The notes: generated from the letters alone by a model not told the origin. 64,000 bases of DNA from Heterodera schachtii (GCA_023374025.1 SIJG01000037.1:926211-990210), one strand, 5' to 3'; numbered from the stretch's first letter, positions 1-16,057 are shown. Numbers and translations are program-made.

Positions 1-17
1 GCAAAAGAGCGCATTAC

Positions 18-241
18 AGAAGGCTCTTCCATTTTCTCAACAGCATGCCTTTTGGTGGCTGTCGTGATTTTTTGCGCAATGATGTGACTTGGATTCCGTT
101 CACATATGTGTGGTATCGCCATGCGGATGAATTCATCTGGAAGTGAAGTCCAAATTCGTCCTTTGCATTTGTCGACACTGCTGTTCTTGAATTCCCATCG
201 CCAAAATTTAGTTGTTCCATCGGCAGTTGTCTTGGTAAAGT
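18..241 (-). CDS. Internal exon of an unrecognised gene, running off the left edge
   Basis: An open segment of about 74 codons lies between an acceptor-like TTCTAG (reading the minus strand, just above 241) and a donor-like GTAATG at about 17. It is rich in Asn, Ser and Lys, with a motif reading NFGDGNSRTAVSTNAKDEFG followed by a basic stretch RKKSRQPPKG. I see no signal peptide or membrane segment and do not recognise the family. No other exon of the gene is visible in this window, so the rest would lie to the left. It could also be a chance ORF, because the splice sites are only moderate. Confidence 0.3.
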
Positions 242-479
242 CTAGAAATGTCAATCATGCTGTAGCTTTGGTCTATTTCATTTGGTGTCAAGATTTTGCT
301 ATTATACAAAATGTTTTTTATTCTTTAAAAAAGTTAGAACATAAAATTTTTAGAATTTGAAAATCGTATTGAGAACAAAATTTGATTCAAATTGTAATTA
401 ATTTTGTTTTTTTTAATATTGATATTATTTTTGGAAATTTTATTAGTTTCAATAAAGAATTTTTTGTAAATTTGAAAAA

Positions 480-592
480 TTTTTACTGGGGCCCAAACGT
501 GTGGGGCCCAAACGTGCTGGGGCCCAAACGTGTGGGGCCCAAACGCGAGGGCCCAAACGTGGGGGCCCAATCGTGAGGGCCCAACTGACGGG
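480..592. repeat. GGGCCCAAACGTG short tandem repeat
   Basis: Seven or so imperfect copies of a 13-16 bp unit GGGCCCAAACGTG(TG) sit in otherwise AT-rich DNA. The style (short GC-rich words in a row beside A/T-rich arms) resembles the ends of the inverted-repeat element at 28638-29949. No partner arm was found here. The stretch from 250 to 1020 holds no gene that I can see. Confidence 0.75.
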
Positions 593-1024
593 TTCCGGTT
601 TGTCCATAATGTAAATACCGCCATTAAATCGCTAAATATTGTTTAATTTTGTAGGCCCAAATTTTTTTATTTTGACAATTTCACTTCCGCCCAATCAACA
701 AAGTTTAATTCATCATTGAGAACAGGATTTTTAAGCACAAAAAAAAATGACAATTAAGCACTTAGTTAAGCATCAAAAACAATGTCCAATGATCGCTGCT
801 GACCCATAAAATATCGCTCAGGCCACGAATTGAGTACATTAAATAATTTTAAAACAAATTTTGAGCTATTTTAGTGTTTGTTCGGATGGGCCAAGGGTTA
901 GGAATGGACAAGATAAATGTCCTATTTGTATTCAGCGATCCTGAAAATATTATGATTTTCATTTTCCGGGTTAAAATTTAAAAAAAGGCGTCAAAATTTT
1001 ATTTGCAAAATTTTCTCCTCCCCC

Positions 1025-1036
1025 CATATAAAAGAG
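1025..1036 (+). promoter_or_regulatory. TATA box of small membrane gene A
   Basis: CCCCCATATAAAAGAGG lies about 80 bp before the first ATG of gene A. The paralogue B has the same CCCCCATATAAAAGG at the matching distance (27370-27385, minus strand). Conservation between the two copies supports a real core promoter. Confidence 0.6.
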
Positions 1037-1109
1037 GTGACTTTCTGCTGCTTCTGTGCTCACTTTCCTCATTTTTTTGCTTTCGTTTCAACTTCAAGTA
1101 CAACAACAA

Positions 1110-2563
1110 ATGATTCCGTCGCGTCCATTTTTCATATCAAATTCAAATTGGAGTTTGCCTTTGTCGCGTTTCTGCTGGTGCTCAGTGAATGCTTTTGCTC
1201 GGTTGACGCGCAACAAATGGAAAAGTAAACAATTTTTTGATGGCAAAATGCCAAATTTTTACAAAATTTTTTATTTTCAGCAATACTGTGACGACAAACA
1301 TCACCACCAGCAGCAGGACGACAACGACGCCGAAGCTGACGACGAACAATTCGAGCGCATCATCAAATACGACCAAGGCACCGACTTTTGTTGACGAACA
1401 TAAAATGCAGATGATCATCGTTGGGTGCGTTTGTCCTTTTTCCATCATCATTCATTGAGAGACCATCAATGGCAAGAAATTCCGGCATTTTTGGGTCGTT
1501 GGGGGACCGACCCTGACGAAAGAGTGTTTTTGGAATGTTGATAATGGCACGAAATTCTGGCATTTTTGGGTCGTTGGGGGGTCCGACCCTGACGAATGAG
1601 GGTTTTTGCAATGTCGACAATGGCATGAAATTCCGGCATTTTTGGGTCGTTGGGGGACCGACCTTGACGAATGAGAGTTTTTGGCGACAATGGCATGAAA
1701 TTCCGGCATTTTGGGTCGTTGGGAGACTGACCCTGACGAAAGAGTGCTTTTGGAATGTTGACAATGGCAAGAAATTCTGGCATTTTTGGTTGTTGGGGGA
1801 CCGACCCTGACGAAAGAGTGCTTTTGGAATGTTGACAATGGCACCAAATTCCGGCATTTTTGGGTCGTTGCGGGACCGACCCTGACGAATGAGTGTTTTT
1901 GGCGACAATGGCAAGAAATTCTGGCATTTTTGGTTGTTGGGGGACCGACCCTGACGAAAGAGTGCTTTTGGAATGTTGACAATGGCACCAAATTCCGGCA
2001 TTTTTGGGTCGTTGCGGGACCGACCCTGACGAATGAGTGTTTTTGGCGACAATGGCAAGAAATTCCGGCATTTTTGGGCCCTGGCCTTTCATTGTCATCC
2101 CAGCAGATATAAGCAATAGTAACTTCACATTTTCCCCCATTCTTTTTGCAGCGGAGTGATTGCAACAATCGTCCTGCTCATCGTTGTTGTGCTGATTGTG
2201 CGATGCTGCTGCTGCAACAAACGCAAACGCCGCCACACTTTTGACGCCGACAACCACAATGAACATCAACAGAAAGAGGAATACAGAGACGACAAATGGC
2301 CAAAACGAAGCGGGCACAAATCGATGGTCACCGTCGGGCCAATTGGCAGCATGGACATACGGCCGGGCGCAGCGGAACATGGCGTGGAAGTGCCCGACAC
2401 GATGCTCATTCCCAGAAAGAAACGAAGCAAATACAATTTGTTCAGTCCCAGCGGCAGCACGGAGAGACGGCCGAACGCAGCGGATCATGGCGTGGAAGTG
2501 CCAAAGACGAAGCTTGTTCCCAGAAAGCCGAAGGTGCATCGTGGTGGTGTGATTTTCTTTTAG
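1110..2563 (+). CDS. Small type I membrane protein, copy A (Thr-rich ectodomain, CCCC motif)
   Basis: Exons 1110-1224, 1281-1424 and 2152-2563. Exon 1 carries a signal-peptide segment ending in SECFCSVDAQQME. Exon 2 encodes a short Ser/Thr/Asn-rich ectodomain (TTTTPKLTTNN) likely to be O- and N-glycosylated. The exon 2/3 junction falls inside the membrane helix (IVGGVIATIVLLIVVVLIV), followed by RCCCC and a long basic, Pro-rich cytoplasmic tail. The four Cys next to the membrane suggest palmitoylation (inference). Relative to copy B, exon 1 has two extra bases (AT near 1135), so the ATG at 1110 is out of frame with the signal peptide. The copy is therefore broken, starts at another codon, or contains a sequence error. 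Phases match copy B exactly (exon 2 is 144 nt in both). Family not recognised. Confidence 0.55.
1465..2092 (+). repeat. ~75-bp minisatellite in intron 2 of gene A
   Basis: About nine tandem copies of a 69-76 bp unit built around ATTCCGGCATTTTTGGGTCG, GGGACCGACCCTGACGA and GTTTTTGGAATGTTGA. Several copies lack the AATGTTG segment, giving a shorter subtype. The array fills most of the intron from 1425 to 2151 and is open in several frames on both strands, which produces long spurious ORFs. Three copies of the same unit lie in the same intron and relative orientation of gene B. Confidence 0.9.
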
Positions 2564-3491
2564 CGGTAAAACAATCGATGTGTGTATTGAAGATGATGGT
2601 GTTGTATTCTGTGTATATACCTACACCTATATTGTATCCAATTCTGTGTTTAGCCATATATATTTTATGTATTGTATTTAGTTTGATCTACAAACATTCA
2701 CTGTTGGTATATAAATTATTCTGTTTTTTTTTTTTTGTAATTGTGACTGAAAAAACTGAATTTTCGGGAAATGGCTACATTTCCAATAATTGATTTTTTT
2801 TTCCGGTCGACTTTTATCAACCCCTAGGAATTTTTTTTGATTAACCAGTGGAAAATGCGGGGTTTTGATTCATACAAAATTGATTATAATTAAGTCGGTG
2901 ATTTAAGTTTATGAAAAATCCCCAAATATTAAAATAAATATTTACGAAAAAAAGCCTAAATATTTATGAAAACACTGAAAAATTCCAAAATACCTATAAA
3001 ATAAAAATGGAAAAATTTGCAGTGCAAAAATTCTTTTGTGATGTTCATTCCCATTTATTGATTTCACCTTTGACCCCAGCACATATAATACCCAAATTTT
3101 CCACATTTTCATTCATTATTGTCTTATTTTCCCATTTCTTCCTCATGTTCCATCCCTCCCCAATCTGTCCTCCTTCCGTCTCCAATAATAATTCCGTCCA
3201 TCGACCATTGACTAAGTGGCCGCCAAACCCAACCCGACCGCATTTCGCTCTCCCGTTTCCTGACTAGGCAAACATTCACTGAAAAACCTTCAAATTAATT
3301 TTCAAATAACAGTTTTGAATTTTTACGAAAAATAGTGAAATTGGCATTCTGAATTGAACTTTTTTGTCGTTGAATTTTTTAAGAATTTCAGGGTTTTTCG
3401 TTTTACCTAACAAATAAATAGGTATTTGAAACTCCATTTTAATTGAAATTTTACTTTTTTCTGATTTTTTCTTCCCTATTGTTTTGTGTAA
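2564..3491. other. Intergenic region between gene A and wolframin
   Basis: AT-rich DNA with T and A runs. I see no gene and no strong repeat. It should hold the 3' end of gene A and the promoter of the wolframin gene. Confidence 0.6.
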
Positions 3492-6400
3492 ATGAATTCT
3501 CTGGTCGACTATTTGCTCACAAAGCTGCAACAGCAATGGCAAATGCTCATTTACGCCGTTTTTCCTCTCCAACAACTGCAGACTTTGCTGCTCATTTGCT
3601 TTGTCCAATTCATTGGGTATGGTCTAACCGAGGCCTTGTTTTCCCAAAAGTTCAAAAAAAAGTGCAAACCCTGACAAATTTTCACAAATTCTTTGTATTG
3701 GCTGGCCAATTACTTTTTATAATTCTTTCATTTATCCGACATTTTCCCACCCCATTTTTTCAGAATTTCCACCATTTTCAATGTCGTCCCAATTGTTCTC
3801 GCCTATGTGTCCTTCGCCATGATGCTGTTCTTCACACTGAAAATGTTCCGGCGCAACAATTCATTGCTTCAGCAAGGAGCGGTCTTGGAGAGAGTGATCA
3901 ATTTGGTTCATCATGATGAGCCACCCTCACAAAACGACAACCAACAAACCGCGGCGCATTCTTCGGCATCGTCCTCGTCGTCATCAGGCACTGAAAATGC
4001 TCCGCAAAATGGCCAATTGCTGCTGACCACGGGAGAAGGGCCAAGCCATGGCAGTGAAAGTGCCATCGCGGGAGAAGGGCCAAGCCATGCCGTTGGCAGT
4101 GAAAGTGCCAGCGATGACTCCGCAACGAATTCCTCCTTTCTCATGGACACCTTCTCTCCGTTCGTCAATTTTCTCATCGCATTGGCACTGTTTCTGTTCT
4201 CCGTCGGTGCTGCCGGCAAAGTTGTGCCGAATTCGCTGTTTTTCTTTGTCATTTCACTGTTGGTGTCCGCGTTGTGCTTCGTTGGTGCCACCGATGGTGG
4301 TGCCCGTGAATGTTACGCTTACGCTTTGATGGCACTGGTCGCCAATTTCGTTTCGTGGTAAGCCTGGGATGATACATGCCATAGAATTGCTCGTGATTTC
4401 TCGGGGTTTGTACCAAATCCGGGATTGACACCAAAAAACCGATGAAATTTTTGGGATTTTGAGTCAGATATTTGAAGTTTTGTGGGCCTAGCATTGTAGT
4501 GTCGATAGGCGGTGTAGTCATTGGAAAATTTCTCGAAATTCCTATGCCAAACTAAAAAGATTTTGAGACCCAAAAATGTCGAGAATCGGGTTTGGGATCA
4601 GGATTGGCTTTCACCCCTAGTGGAGACGGATGTATTTTATTCGTTATATTTCATCCATTTTTTTCAGTGTGCCGGCATTGGCGCACAAAATGAAGCTGTC
4701 CATCGCTTATTGGCGCATTTGGTTGCCCATTTACTCCGTCCGTTTTGGTAGGTTTAGGTTTTGCCGTACTTTTTAAAAAATGCCTCCTCCCACCCGTCAG
4801 GTGCCATTCATTTCCATCTTGGCCTTCCGTCACTCGCCTTTTTCGCCATTCCCTGCCTTTTGCTGGCCATGGCATTCCGTCGTCCGACGACAAACTTTGC
4901 CGGTTCAGCGGCGATGCCATTGGATTTGGCCACCATTCTGCGCACTGTACTGCCCCATGTCGTCGGTCTGCTCTGGTCCCATGTCGCGTTGACCATGTGG
5001 CTGATCGGTTTCCGCCATTTCTCCATGCTCAGTTTCATTTTGACCCTCTCACTGTGCTCCGTCGTGTTGTTGCCTCCGCACATTGGCCTCACTCTCGCCG
5101 CCGGCATTCTCTTCTCCCAGCTGAAGTCGGCCATTGACTTGGTACAGTTTTTCTGTGCCGTTATTTTACCCTCAGGAAAATTAATTTTCCAACTTAGAAT
5201 TTTTTTAAAAAATTTCGGGCGATGGGGAAACGATTACCGGGGAAATAAAAGTGCACCTGTTTGGGTTTGCCTGGATCCGTTTCACAGACCTGGGTACTTG
5301 TTGGAAAACGTGCCCGGATATGGGTCCAGATATTCCATTCCATGTAGTTTTCCGGACCCAGGCCCAGAATTTTTCGAAAAATTACGTTTTCTAATTTTTA
5401 CGATTTCTTGTGTATTTAGATAACCGCGCTGAAAGTGTTCGCCACTGTGCTCGTGTTTGTCATGCCTTTCCTGGTCCGAAAATGCTATTCACTGATCGCC
5501 AAACAGTTCAATTTCAAATGTAATACGGCACAACAAAAATTCTGCATTTACTGAATTCGAGCCCCTCTCCACAAATAAAATCCTTCTTTTGAGGTGGCTT
5601 GAAAAATTAAGCCCCCGGGGGCTTTAATTCAGTAAATAGAGTAATTTATTTGCAAATATACATATTTTCTTTCAAAAATGCGCATTTTTTTTTGTCAGTG
5701 TTCCAAAATGGCTCCAAAAAAGTGTGGGCCCTTCTCTTCGCATATTTCTTCGCTTCTCTGATGGTCATTTCGTTTCTCTACCAAAATCCGTCTTCCTATG
5801 ACGCCGCTGAAGAGATTACGAATATGACATGGGCACAGTTTGACCACCACTGTGTGCGGAACGGGGACAACCAAGTCAACGCGCAGAGAGAGTGTTCACA
5901 GTTGAAAGGTTCGGGAAAGGGGGGCCCTAAACCATGAAAAAAAATTGCTCATTGTCAGGCCTTTACCCTGAAAAAATTGTAATTGACGAATCCAAAGTTT
6001 GACAAATGGGTCATGTTTTTCAGAAAATTTTGTGTAAATTTTTGTCGTACGGCGCAAACCCAAGGGAACCCTAAGATTTGTTTTTTTTGCTTTTCGTGCC
6101 AGAAATTTTTTTACCCAACGTCATTTAAAAGATTTCAGCTCCGGAGAGCAAAAAATGAACATTCCAGAGAAAATTTAACGATGCTATTGTTCAGATCATT
6201 TAATGGTACATGAATTGTCCATAAACTCAACAGTCTTAACGAATTGCCCCCCCCCCCCCCGGGTACACCCCAAAACGTCGCCGCCGAAACGTCGCCGGAC
6301 AAAACGTCGCCGGGACATAACGTCGCCGCAAAATTTTTTTTTAATTTTCAAACCTAGAATTTTTTCATAAAAAAATTCTTACAATTAGGAAATTTAGGTT

Positions 6401-7854
6401 TGAAAATTTAAAAAAAAAAATTTTGCGGCGACGTTATGTCCCGGCGACGTTTCGGCCGGCGACGTTTTGTCCGGCGACGTTTCGGCGGCGACGTTTTGTT
6501 CTGCTCCCTCCCCCCCCGCCCAATTTTCCATAATTTTAAATCAAAAATTTTTTTCTCAGGTACCGCCATCAATTGGAAGGGCACTGTCCAATCCGTTCGC
6601 ATCATTGACATTGACAATCCCTTCGAAACACTGCTCGACTATTTGCCCGACTCTGTGGCGCAGGCGTTGCGCTGCTTTTACGACACGACGGAGGAGGAGG
6701 GGGGCCAAAAAAGGGACGGACTTCGGTACAACCGATGCTCGTTGACCCACCACAATCACTACACGTACTTATTGGAAGTGAGTTACAATGAATGCTAAAG
6801 TGTGGTGACAATGCAAAATAGAGGGAGGGGGGGAGAGAAATTTGCAAAAAAAAAAAAACAAAAATCCGGCGGCGATATTTTGTCTCGTCGAGATTTTGGG
6901 TTTCTTCCCTCCTCGTGTTAGTTTCTCTGAAAATTTTTCTTTTCACGGGCCTGGGTCAATGGGCATATGTCCAATGTAAAAAAATAAATTAAAAATGAAA
7001 ATAAAATTTTTTTTGAAGGAACCAATTTGAATTCAAAAATAGTTAGATTTGATTTCCGACTTTTTGAGACCGGTCGGGACCGGCAAAACTGGGCTTTTAG
7101 TCACGGTTCCGTCCGTTTCAATCTTTATGTAATCTCTTTTTTAATAATTCATTTTTTTCGCTTTAGGTCAGTGGCCCTTACGGCGAGAAGTTCCAAATCA
7201 GCGTGAAGAAGGGACAACTTTTCTTGGCCGCCGCGCACTCTTTTGGCGACACTTTGTCCCTGCTCGGCGAGGGCGACATTGTCCGTTTTGTGGCCTTTTT
7301 CGACGCCTACCCAATTTTTCGGTACCCGCCCCGGCTTCGTCTGCTCCAATTGGAATGCATTTTCTGCAAAAAGGTCGTCCCATTTTTTGTAGACATTTGG
7401 TACTTTGGCCCCCAATGCTTACAATTTAAGGCCCCTGAAAAATATTGGAATTTTATTAAAAACCGAAGGGTTTTCCATAATAAGTCCTGAAAACTTGTTT
7501 GCAAAGGTTTTTTGATGTCGCTGATCACGAATATGTATGACGTTAATTTAATTATTTTCTAATCCCTAACCCAAACTTGAACAAAAAGTCGCAACTTAAA
7601 AAATTTGGATTTTCATGTTTTTTTTTCGAGTTTGGGTTAGAGATTGGTCAAAATTGACCCGAAAACCCTGTAAAAGTGCCGGCAATTTGTCCAAATTGAA
7701 TGAATCCATCCGTTTTCAGATGAATGGCTCCAATAAACACCTCCGTTTGACCAGTGTGAAGAACAGTCGGCGCAAAGTGTGGGCCCGTTTTCACTACGCC
7801 TTCAAATTTATGTTCAATTTCGTTTTTGCACCAATGGCCCATGTTGCTTCGTAG
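3492..7854 (+). CDS. wfs1: Wolframin (WFS1 family ER membrane protein)
   Basis: Nine exons join in phase: 3492-3616, 3764-4357, 4668-4747, 4801-5141, 5420-5519, 5699-5908, 6560-6777, 7167-7373 and 7720-7854, giving 669 aa. Wolframin is a multi-pass ER protein tied to ER calcium and the unfolded-protein response. Diagnostic stretches are [10 protein letters not shown] followed by TLKMFRR in an early helix, the lumenal [15 protein letters not shown], and the C-terminal [12 protein letters not shown]. Several hydrophobic helices precede the lumenal C-terminal domain. The cytoplasmic N-terminal region of vertebrate wolframin (890 aa) is absent; no upstream exon for it was found between 2564 and 3491, so it is either lost or missed. 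A Ser-rich loop in exon 2 contains a duplicated GEGPSH...GSESA motif. The ATG at 3492 was chosen because no acceptor lies close upstream. Confidence 0.92.
5555..5650. mobile_element. CCCCGGGGGC-core palindromic MITE in wolframin intron 5
   Basis: A short palindromic element with ACTGAATT...AATTCAGTAAAT ends around TTTTGAGGTGGCTTGAAAAATTAAGCCCCCGGGGGC-type sequence. It belongs to a family with other members at 25805, 27528, 31255, 34517, 45035 and 49150. It lies wholly inside the intron and leaves the splice sites intact. Confidence 0.6.
6253..6512. mobile_element. Foldback of GTCGCCG words in wolframin intron 6
   Basis: Two arms made of repeated ACGTCGCCG(GG)ACA words (left 6270-6335, right 6424-6500) face each other across an AT-rich centre that is itself inverted (AAATTTTTTTTT...AAAAAAAAATTT). 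The right arm reads CGGCGACGTTTTGTC, the same word found as a one-sided array at 39025-39190. A further trace is at 6865-6900. It sits inside the intron 5909-6559. Confidence 0.75.
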
Positions 7855-9794
7855 GACGAATATTTTGCAATTGTATAATGTGCAATTACCAAGATGCCCA
7901 GATTTGTGTGCTTTATTCTTTTATATGTCCCCGGTTTTTTTTTTAGTCAAACTCAGTGAATTTTAGTCGCTTTATAATAGTTTGTATCTCATTTTGTTGT
8001 AAATTACTTGAGTTGCTCAATCTGCTTCATAAACTCGTCACAGATTTTTGATTAAATTGTTTGAATTAAATGTTTTACCTATTTACTTTTATTTTAAATA
8101 CCAACGGCATTGGCTATTTTTTTAATCATTTAAATATGCACAAATTAAATGAATGAGCCACGCAAAGTCCATTTTTGGCACGAAACCAAATTTTCCGTCG
8201 ACGACAAATAAAAGAATTGATTTGTTTTTGGTCCGCTGTGTCTGCTGCTGCTGGAGTTGTTAATCCCTCTCCTCCGACGCATCCCAATTTAGACGCGAGA
8301 GAGAAGCAGACACAAAAAAAGCGATGGAAACGCCTCCCTCTGAGTCTCTGCCTCTGAATTTTTTGTCACTTTCACTGGTGGCCCTTCAAAATTGGGGCTG
8401 TGCTGCTGGGCCGGAAAGGCGAACGCGAACGGACAACGAAACTGTGCGTGCGCCGTAGGGCAGAGAGAGAAAGAGGGGAAAGAAAGGGTGCCCAATGGCG
8501 GCACCCATTCTAAGCGTAGGCATAGGCCACTCACTCTCACTCATTATCGACTGATGAGTGTGTGTGTGTGTTTAAGACATCCCCCGCATCCATCCCCTCA
8601 GGGCTTATGCCATTTATACGGGGGAAGGGAGGGCATAGTGTGGCACACTGTTGTCGTATGTCTTCTGCTGCTGCCGGCCGTCCGCCGCCGTTTGCCCAAC
8701 CCCACGGCACACGACGAATAAAATAACCTGGGGCAACCAATCCCCCCCAACATTTATAAAGCATGTCAAAAACAAGTGGAAAAAGTACACAAATATAATA
8801 AATTAATTACCCATTAGCAATGAGACGGCTGTTGGTGTTTACCGATTCTATCTATCATTGTTAATTAAGTCGCATTAATTAGTGCATGCATAATTAATGA
8901 TGCTGTCACAAATGGATATGTAATTTCACATTTCTATATGTCCGTCGCCTCCTCCCATCCCAAAACGCTATTTTTATGTTATTTATGTATTAGTGCGAAT
9001 GTAATTCATACGGGAAAAGGCGAGTTTTTCAAAAAAAAAATGGAGAAAAAAGATGAGTGAGCGCCGTGTTGGGTGGGGGTGAAGTGGCAACAACGTCACT
9101 CCTTTCTCCGTCCGTCCGTCCGTCCGTGTGTATTATGTTTTATGTATGTTCCGAGCGCAAAGATCAATACCCAATTCAATTGCATGTTTCTCAATTTTCA
9201 AATTCGGTTTTTCTATTAATAAAGAAGCGGGAAAATTTTTTGTTTGATTTAGGGCAAAAAATTTGCTAATTTAAAAATTTTTAATTTATAATCCATAATC
9301 AGAAGGATATTCATTTTTATTTTGTATTTTTTATGCCAAATTTTATGTGTTTGTGTTAAAATTTTCAAAAAAAAAAATTTCGTAATTTTCCAAAGGCATT
9401 TAAATTAGCTTAAAAAAATGCTTGGATTTTTATAAGTTAATGCTTTTGCTTTTCCTACTCTTATAACAATTTAGGCACCTTAATTTTTTTACAATTTTTT
9501 TCTCACTTAACAAGCAAAAGACTTTTTCTTCGAATTCGGGTCAGGGGTTCAAAATTAGTTAAAATGGATGCTGGATGAGCCGCTTTTCCTTTTCCTCCTA
9601 ATGAAAACTTGGATATTTCCGTAAAATGCCTTCGATTTCTCACTTTTCACTTCAATTACCCTCTATAATGAATTTCAATCATTTTTTTAGAATCATAATT
9701 TCTTAAAATGTATAGTAATGTAAAAATTGTTTTTAGATCATCTACCTAATTAATTTGAGCTTTCTTTCCTCATTTAATCAATTGTTGTTGTGAA
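7855..9794. other. Intergenic region before PP2A
   Basis: No gene was recognised. The first half is moderately GC-rich (8150-8760, with a short TG run near 8555 and CCGTCCGTCCGTCCG at about 9110). The second half is strongly AT-rich. It likely holds the 3' UTR of wolframin and the PP2A promoter. Confidence 0.55.
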
Positions 9795-12888
<3,094 letters not shown>

Positions 12889-13938
12889 ACAAGGGACAGC
12901 GCCAGGGACAGACAGACGACCACCGACTGACCACCACGATTTGAGAAAGGATGGATCTGATTGATGGATAATGATGATGATGGTGTATTTGATGGATGAT
13001 GGAATATTCTTCTCCCACTTTTTTCGTTCTTTTTTTTTTTGTTTTTGGTCATGGAAAAGCAACAACAAACAAACAAAAGCAGAAAATAAAAGTCGAAACA
13101 AATCAGTAAATTTATTAATTACCAATTGATGGATGGATATGATGATGAGATGACTTAACTTTTTTATGGATGATTTGCAAATGTGTGGGATGTTATTTCC
13201 TTTTTTCTCCTCACTCTCTTTTGTCTTGTTTTCTCTTTTTTTTTTTTGTCATTTTGACGTTTTATAAACACGTACACACATTCAGTGTGTACTTTCGTGG
13301 GATTTGGTCGGATTTCAAAAATCGGTGCGAGGCATTCTGCCATGGGTCGCGTTGGCAAAAGCTTAGAGCCAGACTCTTTTGGCCGTTTTGCTCTTTGGCC
13401 TCTTCGCCGCGCTTTCGTAAAAAACAAATTATTTTTTGAGGGGGTAGGGTCCGGTGGTGTCGCCTGAATTTTTGGTATAATTATTTTTGTTGTGTTTTTC
13501 TTTGTGTTTTTCTTCATAGGGATCGCGGTGACCGGGGAGGAGGAGGAGGCGGCGGTGGTGGTGGACGCGACTGTCGCGGACGCGACGACCGAGGCGATGA
13601 CCATTTCTACCACGATCGTCGTTGATTTTTGGACAGAGAATGGACGACGAAGACGAATGATTTGTGGGGGGGGGGGGGGGAAGAAATCGTTTGTGCAAAA
13701 AGAATGGCTTTTTATTTTCCGTTTTTTAATGGTTGAATAAAAGGAAGAAGAAGAAGAACATTTTACACAATTTGCCAAGAAGGTATAAATCTTAAATACA
13801 ATCTGAGTTTATGCCAAAAGGAGTGACAAATTGAGGAACAGAACGCAGCAATGATAATTTTTCCATTTTTTTTTTGTTAATTTCTTGTTTTCATCCCACT
13901 TTTTGCACTTAACACACCCATCTGACATTACACAAAAA

Positions 13939-14408
13939 GCTTTGGTAATAGTTCAGTTTGTCCCCCCCTTTTTTCGAAAATTTTTTTTTATGTTTTCAAA
14001 AGTCATGAAAACAGGTTTCCAGTGGTTTTCGGGGTCGCTGATCAAGAATCCGGCATCCCTTTCGACCAATTCCGGACCCGAATTCGAACAAAAGTTCGAA
14101 AATTCAAATTTTCGAATTTCGCATTTTTGGTCTAAACATGACTTAAATGATCTTTTATTGCAATATTTATGTTTTGGGAATGTTTCAGTGTATTTAAACA
14201 AAACTTGAACCAAAAACGTGAAAATCAAAAATTTGAATTTTCCAACTTTTGTTCGGATTCGGTTCCGGGATTCGGATTTGGTCGAAAGGGATGCTGGATT
14301 CGTGATCAGCGACCCCGAAAACCACTGGAAACCTGTTTTCATGACTTTTGAAAACATAAAAAAAATTTTCGAAAAAGGGGGGGGGACAAACTGAACTATT
14401 ACCAAAGC
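13939..14408. mobile_element. Foldback element, GTAATAGTTCAGTTTGTCC family
   Basis: An almost perfect inverted repeat of about 470 bp. The left end reads AAGCTTTGGTAATAGTTCAG and the right end is its complement. Inside each end is a C (or G) run, then inverted arms through the words GGTTTCCAGTGGTTTTCGGGG, with a small central spacer near 14160. Related elements lie at 30124-30596 and 60815-61205. No coding capacity. Confidence 0.8.
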
Positions 14409-14534
14409 TTCTCCTTATCATGAGTTTTCGAATGATACCAAGTTTGCCGAATTTGGTTGTGAAAAACCCTCAAAAATAATTTTCAAAAAATGGTCATTTT
14501 TTAATTTTTTGGACAAAAATAAACAAAAATATTC

Positions 14535-14620
14535 ATGTTGCACAACGGACTCGAACCTTCGCCCTCCTCCTCCCTTTGTAACTTAACTATCTTACAAAAA
14601 GCACTTCGCCACACATACAA
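14535..14620 (-). repeat. tRNA-like (SINE-type) sequence
   Basis: On the minus strand a box-A-like TGGCGAAGTGC is followed about 50 bp later by a perfect box-B core GGTTCGAGTCC. The acceptor and T stems do not pair well, so it is more likely a tRNA-derived repeat or a decayed tRNA than a working tRNA gene. Confidence 0.35.
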
Positions 14621-15027
14621 ATCTTTTTTGGTACAGGAGCTCATTTCCGGAATTTTGAAATTCGCTTTTGTTTGAATTCGGCTCCGCGATTCGAAATTGG
14701 TCCAAATGAGTGTCAGATTTGGCATCAGTTACCCCGAAAATGCTTGAATCCAAGGCACAATCACTCAAAAACGAGCATTTACCTGTCTTTTTATGGGACT
14801 AATGTTCCCGACTTACCACAGTTTTACCACACACAAATCCTTTTCTCTTCACTTGTGTATATTGATTAATCATTTTATCCGTTCATTTCGGGCGCGGGAG
14901 AGGGGGGGGGGGAGGTTTCTTCGGTAAAATGCACCATTTTAAACATTTTCCCAACAAGCAGATTTCAACTCATTTCTTTCCTGTCCATTACATTTCCTTT
15001 CCTATCCATTGTTTTCCAAATTGAAAA

Positions 15028-15294
15028 TGGCCAATGAAAATGTGCCAAATTTTGTGGTCGTTTATCAAAATGATCGCCACTTTTTCAAAGTCGGACCGTG
15101 TGCGTGAGCTGAAAATTCTCATTGAGGGCAGATTGCAAATTCCTCCCGAAGAACAGCGGTTGATGATTGGGAGTGAGTCAATTCTTTCATACAATATTTT
15201 ACTAAATCAATTCCGTCCAGACAAAATTCTTCCGGATGAGCACCTTCTCAGTACAACGCCCCCGGAGCTGAAGTTGGTGGTGATCGACAATTAG
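15028..15294 (+). CDS. Small ubiquitin-like domain protein (frame break near start)
   Basis: Exon 15028-15172 and exon 15221-15294 join at A|GTGAGT and CAG. The product after the break reads SDRVRELKILIEGRLQIPPE, then a conserved NKILPDEHLL segment and an end ELKLVVIDN. This is the ubiquitin-fold pattern (helix LK..I, then QRLMI, GK.L.DE.. and a final strand). The expected first hairpin (NFVVVYQNDRHFFKV) is in another frame, opening at the ATG at 15028. A one- or two-base indel near 15085 separates the two, so the gene is either a recent pseudogene or affected by a sequence error. A polyadenylation-like AATAAA lies near 15353. It may be part of a larger protein, but no further exons were found. 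Confidence 0.5.
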   Translation, partial: WPMKMCQILWSFIKMIATFSKSDRVRELKILIEGRLQIPPEEQRLMIGSESILSYNILLNQFRPDKILPDEHLLSTTPPELKLVVIDN

Positions 15295-15465
15295 ACGAAG
15301 TGAAGAAAAAAACGGATGATTGATTATTGCCCTTTGACTTTGTTTGTTGCTGAATAAAAATTACAAAGCAAAAATGTCCTCAAAATTTTCATTTGTTTGA
15401 ACACAACATTATGTTCTTTACTTAATTTCGTAACTTTTTTTTTTATTTCTTCCTATGCTCACAAT

Positions 15466-16057
<592 letters not shown>

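Noticed and set aside
1363..2539. Long overlapping ORFs on the minus strand (up to 357 codons)
   Set aside because: They are translations of the 75-bp minisatellite, which is open in several frames; no splice or homology support.
3007..3267. 86-codon ORF before wolframin
   Set aside because: AT-rich and hydrophobic by composition, no splice link to the wolframin exons, no similarity to its N-terminal domain.
13523..13630. Gly/Arg-rich exon-like segment (DRGDRGGGG...) after a TTCATAG acceptor
   Set aside because: Looks like the tail of an RGG protein, but no upstream exon joins it and the composition is low-complexity.
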